This document shows positions 42,505 through 51,406 of a stretch of DNA of 64,000 bases, piece by piece (position 1 is the first letter of the stretch; each line of letters begins with the position of its first letter). The notes below the pieces were generated by a model. It made no database searches, was not told the origin of the DNA, and saw only the letters and a list, made by a program, of their open reading frames with translations. Source of the DNA: Pacificoceanicola sp049341065 (GTDB lineage Bacteria > Pseudomonadota > Alphaproteobacteria > Rhodobacterales > Rhodobacteraceae); contig NZ_JBMPIX010000014.1 of NCBI RefSeq assembly GCF_049341065.1, forward strand, positions 33,454 through 97,453. The letters run 5' to 3'. The translations under genes were made by a program, and so were the position numbers.

Positions 42505-43941
42505 TTATTCCATTACATAGCCGTAAGAACCGCTAAAGTCCTGCTGGGCCACTTCGCCAGCGGCGCCTTTGGGCTTCTTGCGGCTGGTATCGCTGCCAAC
42601 ACGCCCGTAAAGGAACAGGTCCTTTTCCGAGGGCGGACGAATACGGTCGGTCGGCAGGGCCAGGGCCTCGCCTTTGGTCGGTGTCACAAGGTGCGGCGTG
42701 ACGATGATGACCAGTTCGGACTGTTCACGCACATATTCCGCGCTGCGGAAGAGGGCGCCCAGAACCGGGATGTCGCCCAGCCAAGGCACCTGACCGTTCA
42801 GATCGCGAAAGTCGTCTTCGAGCAAACCGGCGATGGCAAAGCTTTCGCCGTCGCGCATCTCAATCGTGGTCTGCGCCTCGCGCCGCCGGAAGGCCGGGGC
42901 CGAGATCGTTTCAAACTGGAACGCATTGTCGAAATCAAGCGCCGAAACCGCAGTTTCAAGCTCGAGGTTGATCAGGTCGCCATCCACGACGCGGGGGATG
43001 AAGTTCAGCTCGACCCCGAAAGGTTTGTATTCGATCGAAATCATGCCGCCCTGCTGGGCCACCGGGATCGGGAATTCGCCGCCCGCGAGGAATTTCGCCT
43101 CTTGACCGGAAATCGCAACAAGGTTCGGTTCGGCCAGCGTCCGGACAACCCCTTTTTGTTCAAGCGCTTCCAACAGAATGCCCACTTCGAGGCCGCCTGC
43201 GTTGAAACCGAAAAGCACCGCGCCTTCTGCGGCGTTGGAGCCGGATTGCGGGTTGAGCTTGCCGACGATGGTGTCAACGTCTGCCAGGGGCGCTGCGTTT
43301 CCGGTGCCGATCTCAAGGCCAAGATCGCCGCCCAGAATAGAACCGCCCGTGCCGATCGAGGCGCGCAGGGTCTTGGCGACCGAGCGGCTCATTTCGGCAA
43401 AGCGAACTTTCAGCATGACTTGTTGGATACCGCCGACACTCATCAGGTTCGAGACGCGTTCGGGGGCGTAGCGATCTGCCAGATCCAGCGCGCGTTGCAT
43501 CTTCATTGTCGAAGAGACGGTGCCTGAAAGAACGATCCCGTCATTTGCGGTGCGCACTTCGATCTGCTCATCGGGCAGGATCTGGCGCAGGCGTTCTTTG
43601 AATTCGGTGACATCCGCAGCGACGCGCACATCGACGTTGGTAATCAGCTTACCCTGGGCGTCGAGGATGGTCAGTGTGGTGGTGCCAGGCGCCTTTCCGA
43701 GTACGTAGATCGTGCGATCCGAGAGCGAGGAGATGTCTGCGATGGCCGGGTTGGCAATCGAAAGTTCCGAAAAGGGCGCGTCGCTTTCAACCACGACCGC
43801 CCTGTTCATTGGGACATTCAAAACCGATTCAGTGCCCGTTCGTACGACGCGCAGCTGCTCGGCCTGAAGACTGGTCGCCACAGGGGCAACAGCCATGGTC
43901 AGCCCGACAAGGGCTGCCTTTAGAAACCTATCATACTTCAT
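42505..43941 (-). CDS. cpaC: CpaC/RcpA pilus secretin
   Basis: A 478-residue outer-membrane secretin. The signal peptide is KAALVGLTMAVAPVATSLQA, followed by a pilus-type N domain (NRAVVVESDAPFSELSIANP) and a BON-like region (DGIVLSGTVSSTMKMQRALD), and then the secretin domain (EMRDGESFAIAGLLEDDFRD; SELVIIVTPHLVTP). The ATG at 43941 begins MKYDRFLKAAL; the longer upstream frame is leader. The final residues run over a disordered Lys/Pro-rich tail. Confidence 0.92.
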   Translation of the reverse strand: MKYDRFLKAALVGLTMAVAPVATSLQAEQLRVVRTGTESVLNVPMNRAVVVESDAPFSELSIANPAIADISSLSDRTIYVLGKAPGTTTLTILDAQGKLITNVDVRVAADVTEFKERLRQILPDEQIEVRTANDGIVLSGTVSSTMKMQRALDLADRYAPERVSNLMSVGGIQQVMLKVRFAEMSRSVAKTLRASIGTGGSILGGDLGLEIGTGNAAPLADVDTIVGKLNPQSGSNAAEGAVLFGFNAGGLEVGILLEALEQKGVVRTLAEPNLVAISGQEAKFLAGGEFPIPVAQQGGMISIEYKPFGVELNFIPRVVDGDLINLELETAVSALDFDNAFQFETISAPAFRRREAQTTIEMRDGESFAIAGLLEDDFRDLNGQVPWLGDIPVLGALFRSAEYVREQSELVIIVTPHLVTPTKGEALALPTDRIRPPSEKDLFLYGRVGSDTSRKKPKGAAGEVAQQDFSGSYGYVME

Positions 43942-44111
43942 GTGACCTGCCTTTCGATCACGCCTCAATTGCACAGGTCTTTTTGCCTGCTCGTTTGGAT
44001 CAAGATGAGACAGATTGTGTTTTATTGCAAGAATCAATGACTTCGGACCGCCAATTTATGTGGATAAAGGGCAACATGCGGGTTTCGGGCCACAGGCGGC
44101 GGAAACGGCAA

Positions 44112-44136
44112 AAGGGCGCCCGATCATGGGCGCCCT
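44112..44136 (-). terminator. Rho-independent terminator after cpaB
   Basis: AGGGCGCCC pairs with GGGCGCCCT around a five-base loop, followed on the minus strand by TTTTGCCGTTT. It lies 22 bases after the cpaB stop and before cpaC, so it may attenuate rather than fully stop readthrough. Confidence 0.75.
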
Positions 44137-44158
44137 CGAAATTTCCGTTTGACCAGAG

Positions 44159-45010
44159 TCAGTTGCAGGGGATCGGGATCTCGATCCGCTCGGTGCCCTT
44201 GTTGGTCCGGATGGTGCACACCTCAAGCGACTTGTCGGCGCGCTGCTCTTGTTTCTGGATGCCCAGAAGCGAACGCTGGTCGACTTCGATGGCTTCTGCG
44301 ACGGTGTCGTCGTTCTGCGACATCAGCGAAAGCGACAAGCGACCGGTGGATTGCGCCTGAGCCAAGGCAGCCACTTGCTGAGGGCTTGCAGCAACTGTCA
44401 CCGTTCGGGCAATAGTCGCATCGGTTGAATCCGAGTTGGCCGTCTGGTCGATTGCGATCAGGCTGATACCGGTCTGGATCAGTTTGGTCACGTCACCAAC
44501 CGGCAGGTTGGGATCATTGCCGGGGATACGACCTGTCCAATAGATGTCGACGCGATCACTGGGACGCAGGAAGCCGGACACGCCCGAGGCCACATCAACC
44601 TTGATGGCAAAAGCGCGCTGGCCCTTTTCAAGCCGTGAGGTCAGACCGGCGTCGCCGCCAGGTTCGGACACTTTGATCGCAACGAGCGCTTCGTTCTTTT
44701 CCATGGCGCGAACCACGACCCGAGGCGCATCTCCGTCCTTGAAGAAGGGGTTTTCTTCGTCAAAGTAGCCGTCCGGCAAGATCTGCGTCGGCCAGGGGGC
44801 AAGCGCGACATCCTCTTCGGCGATCTGTTCGCCGTAGGCCAAGGATCGGGTCGCGATATAGATTTCCCGTGTTGGCACAGCTGCCACCACCTTGGCCCGT
44901 TCTTCTTCCAGAGCGTTTTCGTAAGCGCCGATATAATTCTGCGCCATGTAGACGGCAAAGCCGGCCAGGCCGAGCCCCGCAATCAACACCAATCCGAATA
45001 CAAGTCGCAT
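44159..45010 (-). CDS. cpaB: Flp pilus assembly protein CpaB/RcpC
   Basis: A 283-residue periplasmic protein with an N-terminal membrane anchor (LVFGLVLIAGLGLAGFAVYM) and an SAF domain (PTREIYIATRSLAYGEQIAE), followed by the RcpC domain (FAIKVDVASGVSGFLRPSDR) and a C-terminal stretch with paired cysteines (VCTIR near the end, NPCN-like IPCN). It links the secretin to the inner membrane machinery. Confidence 0.9.
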   Translation of the reverse strand: MRLVFGLVLIAGLGLAGFAVYMAQNYIGAYENALEEERAKVVAAVPTREIYIATRSLAYGEQIAEEDVALAPWPTQILPDGYFDEENPFFKDGDAPRVVVRAMEKNEALVAIKVSEPGGDAGLTSRLEKGQRAFAIKVDVASGVSGFLRPSDRVDIYWTGRIPGNDPNLPVGDVTKLIQTGISLIAIDQTANSDSTDATIARTVTVAASPQQVAALAQAQSTGRLSLSLMSQNDDTVAEAIEVDQRSLLGIQKQEQRADKSLEVCTIRTNKGTERIEIPIPCN

Positions 45011-45144
45011 CTCTTACCTCATAGGTTCGTGTGTTCCCCAGTTTTCGGGGTTATCCACGGTCCAGTATCTCGGGGGATTGTGGCCAAAACTGGCCCGGTC
45101 AGCGGCTGTTGTGTGAATTGTTGACGGGTCCGGGCCGCAGGCAC

Positions 45145-45178
45145 AAAAAAAAGGCTGCACCAAACGGCCCAGCCTTTC
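45145..45178 (-). terminator. Rho-independent terminator after the third pilin gene
   Basis: On the minus strand AAGGCTG pairs with CAGCCTT across a 12-base loop and is followed by eight Ts. It ends the pilin transcript before cpaB. Confidence 0.85.
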
Positions 45179-45202
45179 TCGCGTAAGGAGACTTCGGTGC
45201 GA

Positions 45203-45382
45203 TCAGAAGTCGTTCTCTGCGGCGATGGCGCCACCAGCGGCGGACATCAGTGCATTCGAGTTGTCCTCGATCACGAAGAAAGAGATTGCGGACATTCCCA
45301 CCACAGCGGCGGTAATGACAACCCAATCAACGGTTACGGCACCTGACGTATCGTCGCGAAATGCCTTGAGGAGTTTAAGCAT
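45203..45382 (-). CDS. Flp-type pilin, divergent copy
   Basis: A 59-residue pilin, MLKLLKAFRDDTSGAVTVDW... ending IAAENDF. It has the short basic leader, the AVTVDWVVITAAVVGM hydrophobic core and a Glu/Asp-rich tail of Flp pilins. It is about 60 percent identical to the two upstream copies, which are nearly the same as each other. The start ATG is at 45382. As a cleaved, surface-exposed fibre subunit it depends on CpaA. Confidence 0.88.
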   Translation of the reverse strand: MLKLLKAFRDDTSGAVTVDWVVITAAVVGMSAISFFVIEDNSNALMSAAGGAIAAENDF

Positions 45383-45414
45383 CTTTTACCCTTTCCTGCT
45401 CCTTGGGATGATGC

Positions 45415-45440
45415 CCCGAGCCGGTCTTGACCGGCTCGGG
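45415..45440. other. Stable hairpin between pilin genes
   Basis: CCCGAGCCGGT and ACCGGCTCGGG form a perfect 11-bp stem with a four-base loop. There is no T-run, so it is more likely an RNA-stabilising or processing element that separates expression levels of adjacent pilin genes than a terminator. Confidence 0.5.
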
Positions 45441-45465
45441 CGCCCGTGTCTCAAGCGAGAAAGAC

Positions 45466-45645
45466 TTAGAAGTCGTTTTCTGCTGCCACTGCGCCGCCAG
45501 CTGCGGTGATCAGGGCCGAAGCATTGGTTTCGATGGTCGAGTAAGCGGCGATGGCCAGGCCAACGACAGCGGCGGTCAGAACCACCCAGTCAACAGTCAC
45601 GGCGCCAGCTTCGTCTTTGCGGAAGGTGTTGAGGAATTTCATCAT
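45466..45645 (-). CDS. Flp-type pilin, tandem copy 2
   Basis: A 59-residue pilin beginning MMKFLNTFRKDEAGAVTVDW and ending GGAVAAENDF. It differs from the copy at 45756 only at residues 5, 6 and 7, and the two DNA sequences are also nearly identical, so a recent duplication or gene conversion is likely. GGAGAA precedes the double ATG; the first ATG is chosen. Confidence 0.9.
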   Translation of the reverse strand: MMKFLNTFRKDEAGAVTVDWVVLTAAVVGLAIAAYSTIETNASALITAAGGAVAAENDF

Positions 45646-45755
45646 TGGTATTCTCCAGATTGCCCTCTCGGGGGCTCAGAATGTGGTTGGTGCCGGCGCG
45701 CGCGACCTTATGCCGTGGCGCCGGGCTTTAAGCGGCCGTCTGGACCGCGGCCGAC

Positions 45756-45935
45756 TTAGAAGTCGTTTTCTGCTGCCACTGCGCCACCGGCTGCGGTGAT
45801 CAGGGCCGAAGCATTGGTTTCGATGGTCGAGTAGGCTGCAATGGCCAGACCAACGACAGCGGCGGTCAGAACCACCCAGTCAACAGTCACGGCGCCGGCT
45901 TCGTCTTTGCGGAAGTTCTGGATAAATTTCATCAT
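45756..45935 (-). CDS. Flp-type pilin, tandem copy 1
   Basis: A 59-residue pilin beginning MMKFIQNFRKDEAGAVTVDW. GGAGAGAG precedes the first of two adjacent ATGs. It is first in the pilin series and should be the most highly transcribed copy. The hydrophobic core VVLTAAVVGLAIAAY follows the cleavage site near the DEAG motif. Confidence 0.9.
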   Translation of the reverse strand: MMKFIQNFRKDEAGAVTVDWVVLTAAVVGLAIAAYSTIETNASALITAAGGAVAAENDF

Positions 45936-46289
45936 GGTCTCTCTCCGAAGATAAGTTTGCTCACTAGGACCGCGTCGGTGCGTTGATGGGCCTCTCTCAC
46001 TTGCCCCGTCCCGCTGCGGTATGTGCATAATTAGCCTTCGGTTTGGGGCGAGAGTGTGACCGGAATGGTTTGATTTTGCAGCTTCGGTTAAATGACCAGT
46101 GATTTTTGTTAAGCACATGAAAAGTAATGATTAAAAAATAAAGAGGGTGCCAAATGATGCGATTTCATATCCTTTGGTGTAGGTGAAAAGCACCAGTCTG
46201 TTCACAGTTTGGCAACTTTAATAGCCACAGACTCAGCTTTGTGCGATAAATGGAAAAACAAATCCCTAAAAGGTTAACGAGCAGAGACC
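45936..46289. promoter_or_regulatory. Promoter region of the pilin genes and lytic transglycosylase
   Basis: A 354-base spacer between the divergent pilin and transglycosylase genes. The stretch from 46080 to 46290 is AT-rich and should contain the pilin promoter (minus strand) and the plus-strand promoter. No gene and no convincing regulatory repeat is visible. Confidence 0.5.
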
Positions 46290-47135
46290 ATGGGCCCCAG
46301 ATTCCTTATCGCGCTTTTATGCGCTTTCGTGCTGGCTGCGCCGGTTTCGGCCGAGTCCAGCTTTCCGCAATTCAGTGCCAAACGGGTGAAACCACCCAAG
46401 CCGGGGGCCAAACGTATCACGGTACAGATCGCGCCGCGTGCGGAACCGGCCGTGCCGCCGCGTCCCGTCAAGCCCGCCGTGGCAACCGTGCCGTCCACCG
46501 TTGCTGTGGCACCGAAGGCGGCCGCCAATGCTGCCGGAAATTACGACTGGTTCTGGAAAGCCGTGTCGCCGGACCTGTCGGCCAGCGGCCCGGGCCGATT
46601 GGACTCGGCATTGGCCAGTCTTTCGGCGCCGCCGCAAGGGAAGGGCGTGAGCACCCCGCGGTTGCAAGCCCTGCAAGAGATCGCTGCCGCCCATGGCACC
46701 GACATTCTGCGTGCCACCATTGGCACACGGGTCTCGCCCGCTTTGGCCCTTGCGGTGATCTCGGTGGAATCGGCGGGCCGGATCGATGCCGAAAGCAACG
46801 CGGGCGCACTGGGGTTGATGCAGCTGATGCCCGCCACCGCTGAACGCTTTGGCGTCAGTGACAGCCTTGATCCGGTGCAGAACATCAAGGGCGGTGTCGC
46901 CTTTCTTGATTTCCTGATGGAGAAATTCGACGGCGATCCGATTCTGGTTCTGGCTGGGTACAATGCGGGCGAAAACTCGATTGCCAAGAACGATGGCGTG
47001 CCGCCCTATGCCGAAACGCGGGACTATGTGCCCAAGGTGCTGGCCGCCTTCCAGAGCGCGCGCGGGTTGTGCATGACACCGCCGCAGCTTGTCTCGGACG
47101 GCTGCGTGTTCCAGATCATGACCGCAAGCAACTAA
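46290..47135 (+). CDS. Lytic transglycosylase (SLT domain), periplasmic
   Basis: A 281-residue protein: signal peptide (MGPRFLIALLCAFVLAAPVS, AES), a proline-rich linker, and a C-terminal SLT-type transglycosylase domain. The catalytic Glu is in LAVISVESAGRIDAES, followed by ALGLMQLMPATAERFGV and AGYNAGENSI. It cleaves peptidoglycan, perhaps to open the wall for the pilus next door (inference). The stop TAA overlaps the stop of the convergent downstream gene. Confidence 0.87.
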   Translation: MGPRFLIALLCAFVLAAPVSAESSFPQFSAKRVKPPKPGAKRITVQIAPRAEPAVPPRPVKPAVATVPSTVAVAPKAAANAAGNYDWFWKAVSPDLSASGPGRLDSALASLSAPPQGKGVSTPRLQALQEIAAAHGTDILRATIGTRVSPALALAVISVESAGRIDAESNAGALGLMQLMPATAERFGVSDSLDPVQNIKGGVAFLDFLMEKFDGDPILVLAGYNAGENSIAKNDGVPPYAETRDYVPKVLAAFQSARGLCMTPPQLVSDGCVFQIMTASN

Positions 47136-48556
47136 GCGTTCTTGTCTCTCAGGACTGCTCCGGGGTTCATGATCCCCACCGGGTCCAGTGCATCCTTGAT
47201 CGCGCGCATCGCCCACAGCTTGGCTGGATCGCCGTATTTCTCAAGGTCGGCGACCTTGTGGCGCCCGATGCCGTGTTCCGCACTGACCGAGCCGCCCATC
47301 TCGTGGGTCAGATCGTGCACAAGGGCGGTGAGCTCGGCACTGCGCGATTTCAGCGCGTCCTTGGTGCTGCCGTCGGGCGGAAAGATGTTGAAGTGCAGGT
47401 TGCCGTCGCCCAAATGGCCAAAGCAATTGATGCGCCAGGTCCCGATCTGGTTCAGGGCTTCGGTGGCTTGGGTGATGAATTCGGGGATCACGCTGAGCGG
47501 CAGGGAAATGTCATGGCTGGCGACCGAGCCGATACGTTTGTTCGCCTCGGGGAAATGTTCGCGCAGGTTCCAGAAATCCTGACTTTGCTGCCCGGACTGG
47601 GCGATCAACCCGTCCTGAACCAGCCCGGCCTCGTGCGCTTCGGTAAACAGCCGCTCCAGCGCGTCCTGCGGGCTTTGTCCGATGGACAGCCCCAGTTCGA
47701 TCAACACGCACCATTCGGGTGCTGTTTGCCACGGTTGGCGGATCTCGGGCAGGGTCGCGGCGAGAAAGTCAAAGCCTGTGCGGTGCAGCAGCTCAAACGC
47801 ACTGATGCCTTCGCCAATTTGGTCGCGCGCCATTGAAAGCAGAGAAAGCGCCGCCTGCGGGTCTGTCACTGTCAGAAGCGCCGTGCCGGTTGCGGCGGGG
47901 CGGGGGGCGAGTTTCAGGCTGGCGGCAGTGATCACGCCAAGGGTGCCCTCGGCCCCCATCAGAAGGTGGCGCAGGTCATAGCCCGTGTTGTCCTTGCGCA
48001 GCCGTTTGAGCCCGTTCCAGATTTGGCCATCGGGCAAGACCGCTTCGAGGCCCAACACAAGTTCGCGGGCGTTGCCATAGCGCAGCACATTCACGCCGCC
48101 CGCGTTGGTCGAGAGCAACCCGCCAATCCGCGCTGACCCTTCAGAGGCCAGCGACAGCGGGAACAGCCGGCCCGCAGCCTCGGCGGCGCTTTGAACGTCG
48201 GCCAGAATGCAACCCGCTTCGGCCACCATGGCGTTTTCCTCGGGGTAGGTGCCGCGAATCTTGTTCATCCGTTCCAACGACAGCAGCAGAGGCGCCGAGC
48301 CGCTGTTGGGGATCTGCCCACCAACAAGGCCGGTCCCACCACTGTAAGGCGTCAGGCCGACGGAGGACTTGCCGCAGGCCTTGACGATTTGCGCCACTTC
48401 CTGTGGGTTGCGGGGCAGGGCGACATACTGCGACGTGCCGGGCCACCGGCCCCGCGGATCTTCCAAATATCGCGCCTCGGCTTTCCTGACGGTATCTTTG
48501 GGCAGGCTGTTCTCAAGGAATTGGGCAAAGCTTTCATCGGCTGGGCAAAGCGGCAT
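47132..48556 (-). CDS. FAD-binding 2-hydroxyacid dehydrogenase (GlcD/D2HGDH-like)
   Basis: A 474-residue flavoprotein. The FAD-binding domain (about 35-220) contains LTPYSGGTGLVGGQ and NAGGVNVLRYGNARELVLGL; the C-terminal domain shows NCFGHLGDGNLHFNIFPPD and VSAEHGIGRHKVADL, the metal-binding pattern of the D-lactate/D-2-hydroxyglutarate dehydrogenase group. Substrate is a D-2-hydroxyacid, not resolved further. Confidence 0.82.
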   Translation of the reverse strand: MPLCPADESFAQFLENSLPKDTVRKAEARYLEDPRGRWPGTSQYVALPRNPQEVAQIVKACGKSSVGLTPYSGGTGLVGGQIPNSGSAPLLLSLERMNKIRGTYPEENAMVAEAGCILADVQSAAEAAGRLFPLSLASEGSARIGGLLSTNAGGVNVLRYGNARELVLGLEAVLPDGQIWNGLKRLRKDNTGYDLRHLLMGAEGTLGVITAASLKLAPRPAATGTALLTVTDPQAALSLLSMARDQIGEGISAFELLHRTGFDFLAATLPEIRQPWQTAPEWCVLIELGLSIGQSPQDALERLFTEAHEAGLVQDGLIAQSGQQSQDFWNLREHFPEANKRIGSVASHDISLPLSVIPEFITQATEALNQIGTWRINCFGHLGDGNLHFNIFPPDGSTKDALKSRSAELTALVHDLTHEMGGSVSAEHGIGRHKVADLEKYGDPAKLWAMRAIKDALDPVGIMNPGAVLRDKNA

Positions 48557-48669
48557 GGGCGTGTCTCCTTACCTGCGGAATAGAGGATTTGGAGAGCAAG
48601 CCCAAGCCTGATCGCTGCCTTTGATCCGATAGCACGTTGCAGAGGCCCGAAATTCGTTTCTTTGAAACC

Positions 48670-49497
48670 CTAGTCGGGATCGCGCAGCCAAGCCGGACGC
48701 ATGACCCTGATCGTCGGGCGGTCAGGCAGGCTGCGCAACGACACTTCCATTGATGGGCTTTCGACAAAGGTGATGGCAAAACTGTCGCGCATCCCGTCCA
48801 GAAAGTTGCCAAGTGCAAGATCGGAAAACCAATGCATCGGGATGACCACCGAAGATTTCAGCCGTTCGACCACCCGGATGACTGTGGCCAGAGGCAGGGT
48901 ATAGCCGCCGTCCACAGGCACCATCAGCACGTCGATGCGGCCTAGCGCGGCGTATTGTTCGGGCGTCGGTTCGTGGTGCAGGTGACCAAGATGGCCGATG
49001 CAAAGCCCTTCGACCTCGAAGATGAAGATCGAGTTGCCATTATCCTCGCGCCCGCCGAATTGCGAACGGATGTCGGTCGAAACATTGCGCACCAGCATCT
49101 CACCTAGATCGAGATGGTGAGTGATGCCGGCGCCGTGGGATTCGCCCCACCCTTGCAGGACATGCGGAATGGCGGGGTCGGGTGCCGTGGTCCAATGGGT
49201 GTCATGGGCATGGTTCATGGTCACCACGTCGGGGATCATCTCGGTGTTGCCGATAAATCCGGTGAAGTCGGTCACCACGTCGAGCCCGCCCGGTGTCTGG
49301 ATCAGGAAAGAGGCATGGGCGATATACTGAATACGCACCGAATATTCCGGCACCGGATCGGTCCAGGCGGCCTTGTGCAGATAGGTTAGCCCCGGGGCGG
49401 CATCGGCGATGGCGATACAGTGGCTGGGGCGGCGCTGATCCTGCGCATGCGCGGCGCTGGCGAAAAGGATCAGGCAGGCGGCAAGAAGTCGGTGCAT
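48670..49497 (-). CDS. Secreted MBL-fold hydrolase-like protein
   Basis: A 275-residue protein with signal peptide (MHRLLAACLILFASAAHAQD). The fold resembles the UlaG-like metallo-beta-lactamase group, with MNHAHDTHWT, GHLGHLHHEPT and VIPMHWFSD as likely metal-binding segments. Substrate unknown; it may be a lipid or lactone hydrolase. It is a single gene 113 bases from the FAD oxidoreductase start. Confidence 0.65.
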   Translation of the reverse strand: MHRLLAACLILFASAAHAQDQRRPSHCIAIADAAPGLTYLHKAAWTDPVPEYSVRIQYIAHASFLIQTPGGLDVVTDFTGFIGNTEMIPDVVTMNHAHDTHWTTAPDPAIPHVLQGWGESHGAGITHHLDLGEMLVRNVSTDIRSQFGGREDNGNSIFIFEVEGLCIGHLGHLHHEPTPEQYAALGRIDVLMVPVDGGYTLPLATVIRVVERLKSSVVIPMHWFSDLALGNFLDGMRDSFAITFVESPSMEVSLRSLPDRPTIRVMRPAWLRDPD

Positions 49498-49556
49498 TGG
49501 CGTCTCCCTCTGGATCTGTCAGAGGATAGCGCGCGGCCGGGCTTTGCCAAATGTCG

Positions 49557-50147
49557 TTACAGCCCGACGGTGGTCCGGCCGCGTCGATCGCTGCGCAAAG
49601 AGGCATAAAGCACATGTGTGCGCCAGCGCCCGTTGATTTGCAGATAGCTTTGCGCCACGCCCTCGTATTTGAAGCCCGAGCGTTCCAGCAGCCCGCGTGA
49701 GGGGACATTTTCCGGCAGGCAGGCGGCTTCGATCCGGCTGAGGCCCAGCTTTTCAAAGGCATGATGCACCACCGCCTGAATCGCTTCGGACATATAGCCG
49801 TGGCGGGCATGTTGCTGGCCAATCCAATAGCCCAATGTCCCTGATTGCGCCGGGCCGCGACGGATGTTGTCCAGCGTGATGGCCCCCAACAGCATGTCAT
49901 CCTCGCGGCGGATCAGGAATAGCGGCAGCGCGCTTGACCCGTTGATCGAGCGTGACGCCCAATAGACACGGTTGGTGAAGGCGCGGCGCGACAGGTGGTC
50001 ATCGGCCCAGCTTGGCTCCCACGGGGTCAGGAAATCGCGGCTTTCGCGGCGCAGGCTGGTCCAGGGGGTGAAATCGGCATGCATGGGCGGGCGGAGCGTC
50101 AGACGCTCGGTTTCAAGCTTGAGCTTGCGCCGCGCCCGCAACATCAT
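49557..50147 (-). CDS. GNAT N-acetyltransferase (RimJ/RimL-like)
   Basis: A 196-residue acetyltransferase with LKLETERLTLRPPMHADFTPW at the start, the acetyl-CoA loop GYWIGQQHARHGYMSEAIQA and ENVPSRGLLERSGFKYEGVA. It fits ribosomal-protein-type N-acetyltransferases but the substrate is not identifiable. The ATG overlaps the stop of the M16 peptidase gene (ATGA). Confidence 0.85.
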   Translation of the reverse strand: MMLRARRKLKLETERLTLRPPMHADFTPWTSLRRESRDFLTPWEPSWADDHLSRRAFTNRVYWASRSINGSSALPLFLIRREDDMLLGAITLDNIRRGPAQSGTLGYWIGQQHARHGYMSEAIQAVVHHAFEKLGLSRIEAACLPENVPSRGLLERSGFKYEGVAQSYLQINGRWRTHVLYASLRSDRRGRTTVGL

Positions 50148-51406
50148 AGGGCCCGTCTCGCTTGCAGGTCCTCCAGCGAGGGGGCCTTTGCCACCGGTCC
50201 ATATAGCGCCATTGCCGCGGGCGCGTGACTGGCCTGTGTTTCAGCAAAGCTGCGGACATCGGCAAGGGTCACAGCGTCGATCTTGGCGACGGTTTCCTCG
50301 ATCGGGGGGACCTTGCCCCAGATCTGGATCATCCGAGCCATGCGTTCCGCCCGGCTTGACGGGCTTTCGAGACCCATCAGCAGGCCCGCCTTCATCTGAG
50401 CGCGCGCGCGATCCACCTCGACCTGAGACATGTCGCCCGCGGCGCGTTTCATCTCGTCGATCGTGATGGTCGCAAGCTCGCCCAGTTCCTCGCCCGAGGT
50501 GCCTGCGTAGATCGTTGTCATGCCGGTGTCGGCATAGGCGCCGCTTTGCGCGAAGATGGTGTAACACAGCCCGCGCTTTTCACGAATCTCCTGGAACAGG
50601 CGGGACGACATTCCGCCCCCCAGCGCCAGCGAATAGATCTGTGCGGTGTAGAATGACGGATCGCGATAGCCGGGGCCTTCAATGGCCAGCGCCCAATGCG
50701 CCTGCTCAAGGTCCTTCTCGTGGCGGCTTTCGCCCCCGGCAAAGCGGCCCGGGTCGGCGCTGCTGGCATTGCGCGGCACCATATCGCCAAACAGCTTTTC
50801 GGCTTGTGCCACCAGCGCGTCGTGGTCCACCGCGCCTGCCGCTGACAGGATCAGTTGATCGGGGCCATAGTGTTCTTCAACAAAGCGCGCCAGATCTTCG
50901 CGGCCGAAGGCGCGCACGCGTTCCTGTTCGCCCAGAATGGTGCGGCCCAAAGGTTGGCCCGGATAAGCCTTTTCCTGCAACCAGTCGAAAACCACATCGT
51001 CGGGCGTGTCATGCGCCTGACCGATTTCCTGCAAGATCACGTGACGCTCGGTCTCGATCTCCTTGGCGTCAAACACCGGGTTGCGCAGGATATCCGCGAT
51101 AACATCCAGCGACAGTTCTGTGTCGGCGCCCAGAATGCGGGCGTAATAGGCCGTGACCTCGCGCGAGGTATAGGCGTTTATATAGCCACCCACGTCCTCG
51201 ATCGCCTCGGCGATCTCAAGCGCGCTGCGCTTTTCGGTGCCCTTGAAGGCCATGTGCTCAAGAAAATGAGCGATGCCGTTCTGCTCGGGGCGCTCATGGC
51301 GGCCACCGGCAGTGACCCAGATGCCCAAGGCGGCGGATTGCAGGCCGGGCATATGTTCGGTGACGATGCGAAAGCCGTTTGGCAGCGTGGCGGTTTGGAC
51401 GGTCAC
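50144..51406 (-). CDS. M16-family zinc peptidase (mitochondrial-processing-peptidase-like)
   Basis: A 420-residue metallopeptidase. The inverted zinc motif HFLEH is at 47-51 (NGIAHFLEHMAFKGT), followed by the third-ligand helix ERHVILQEIGQAHDTPDD and the C-terminal half GPGYRDPSFYTAQIYSLALG. Alphaproteobacterial homologues are close to the mitochondrial processing peptidase beta subunit, but the bacterial substrate is unknown. It overlaps thrC by four bases. Confidence 0.92.
   Translation of the reverse strand: MTVQTATLPNGFRIVTEHMPGLQSAALGIWVTAGGRHERPEQNGIAHFLEHMAFKGTEKRSALEIAEAIEDVGGYINAYTSREVTAYYARILGADTELSLDVIADILRNPVFDAKEIETERHVILQEIGQAHDTPDDVVFDWLQEKAYPGQPLGRTILGEQERVRAFGREDLARFVEEHYGPDQLILSAAGAVDHDALVAQAEKLFGDMVPRNASSADPGRFAGGESRHEKDLEQAHWALAIEGPGYRDPSFYTAQIYSLALGGGMSSRLFQEIREKRGLCYTIFAQSGAYADTGMTTIYAGTSGEELGELATITIDEMKRAAGDMSQVEVDRARAQMKAGLLMGLESPSSRAERMARMIQIWGKVPPIEETVAKIDAVTLADVRSFAETQASHAPAAMALYGPVAKAPSLEDLQARRAL

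Noticed and set aside
45466..45935. Mobile element or CRISPR-like repeat
   Set aside because: The repeat pair consists of two pilin coding sequences with proper starts and stops; spacing and lengths do not fit a CRISPR array.
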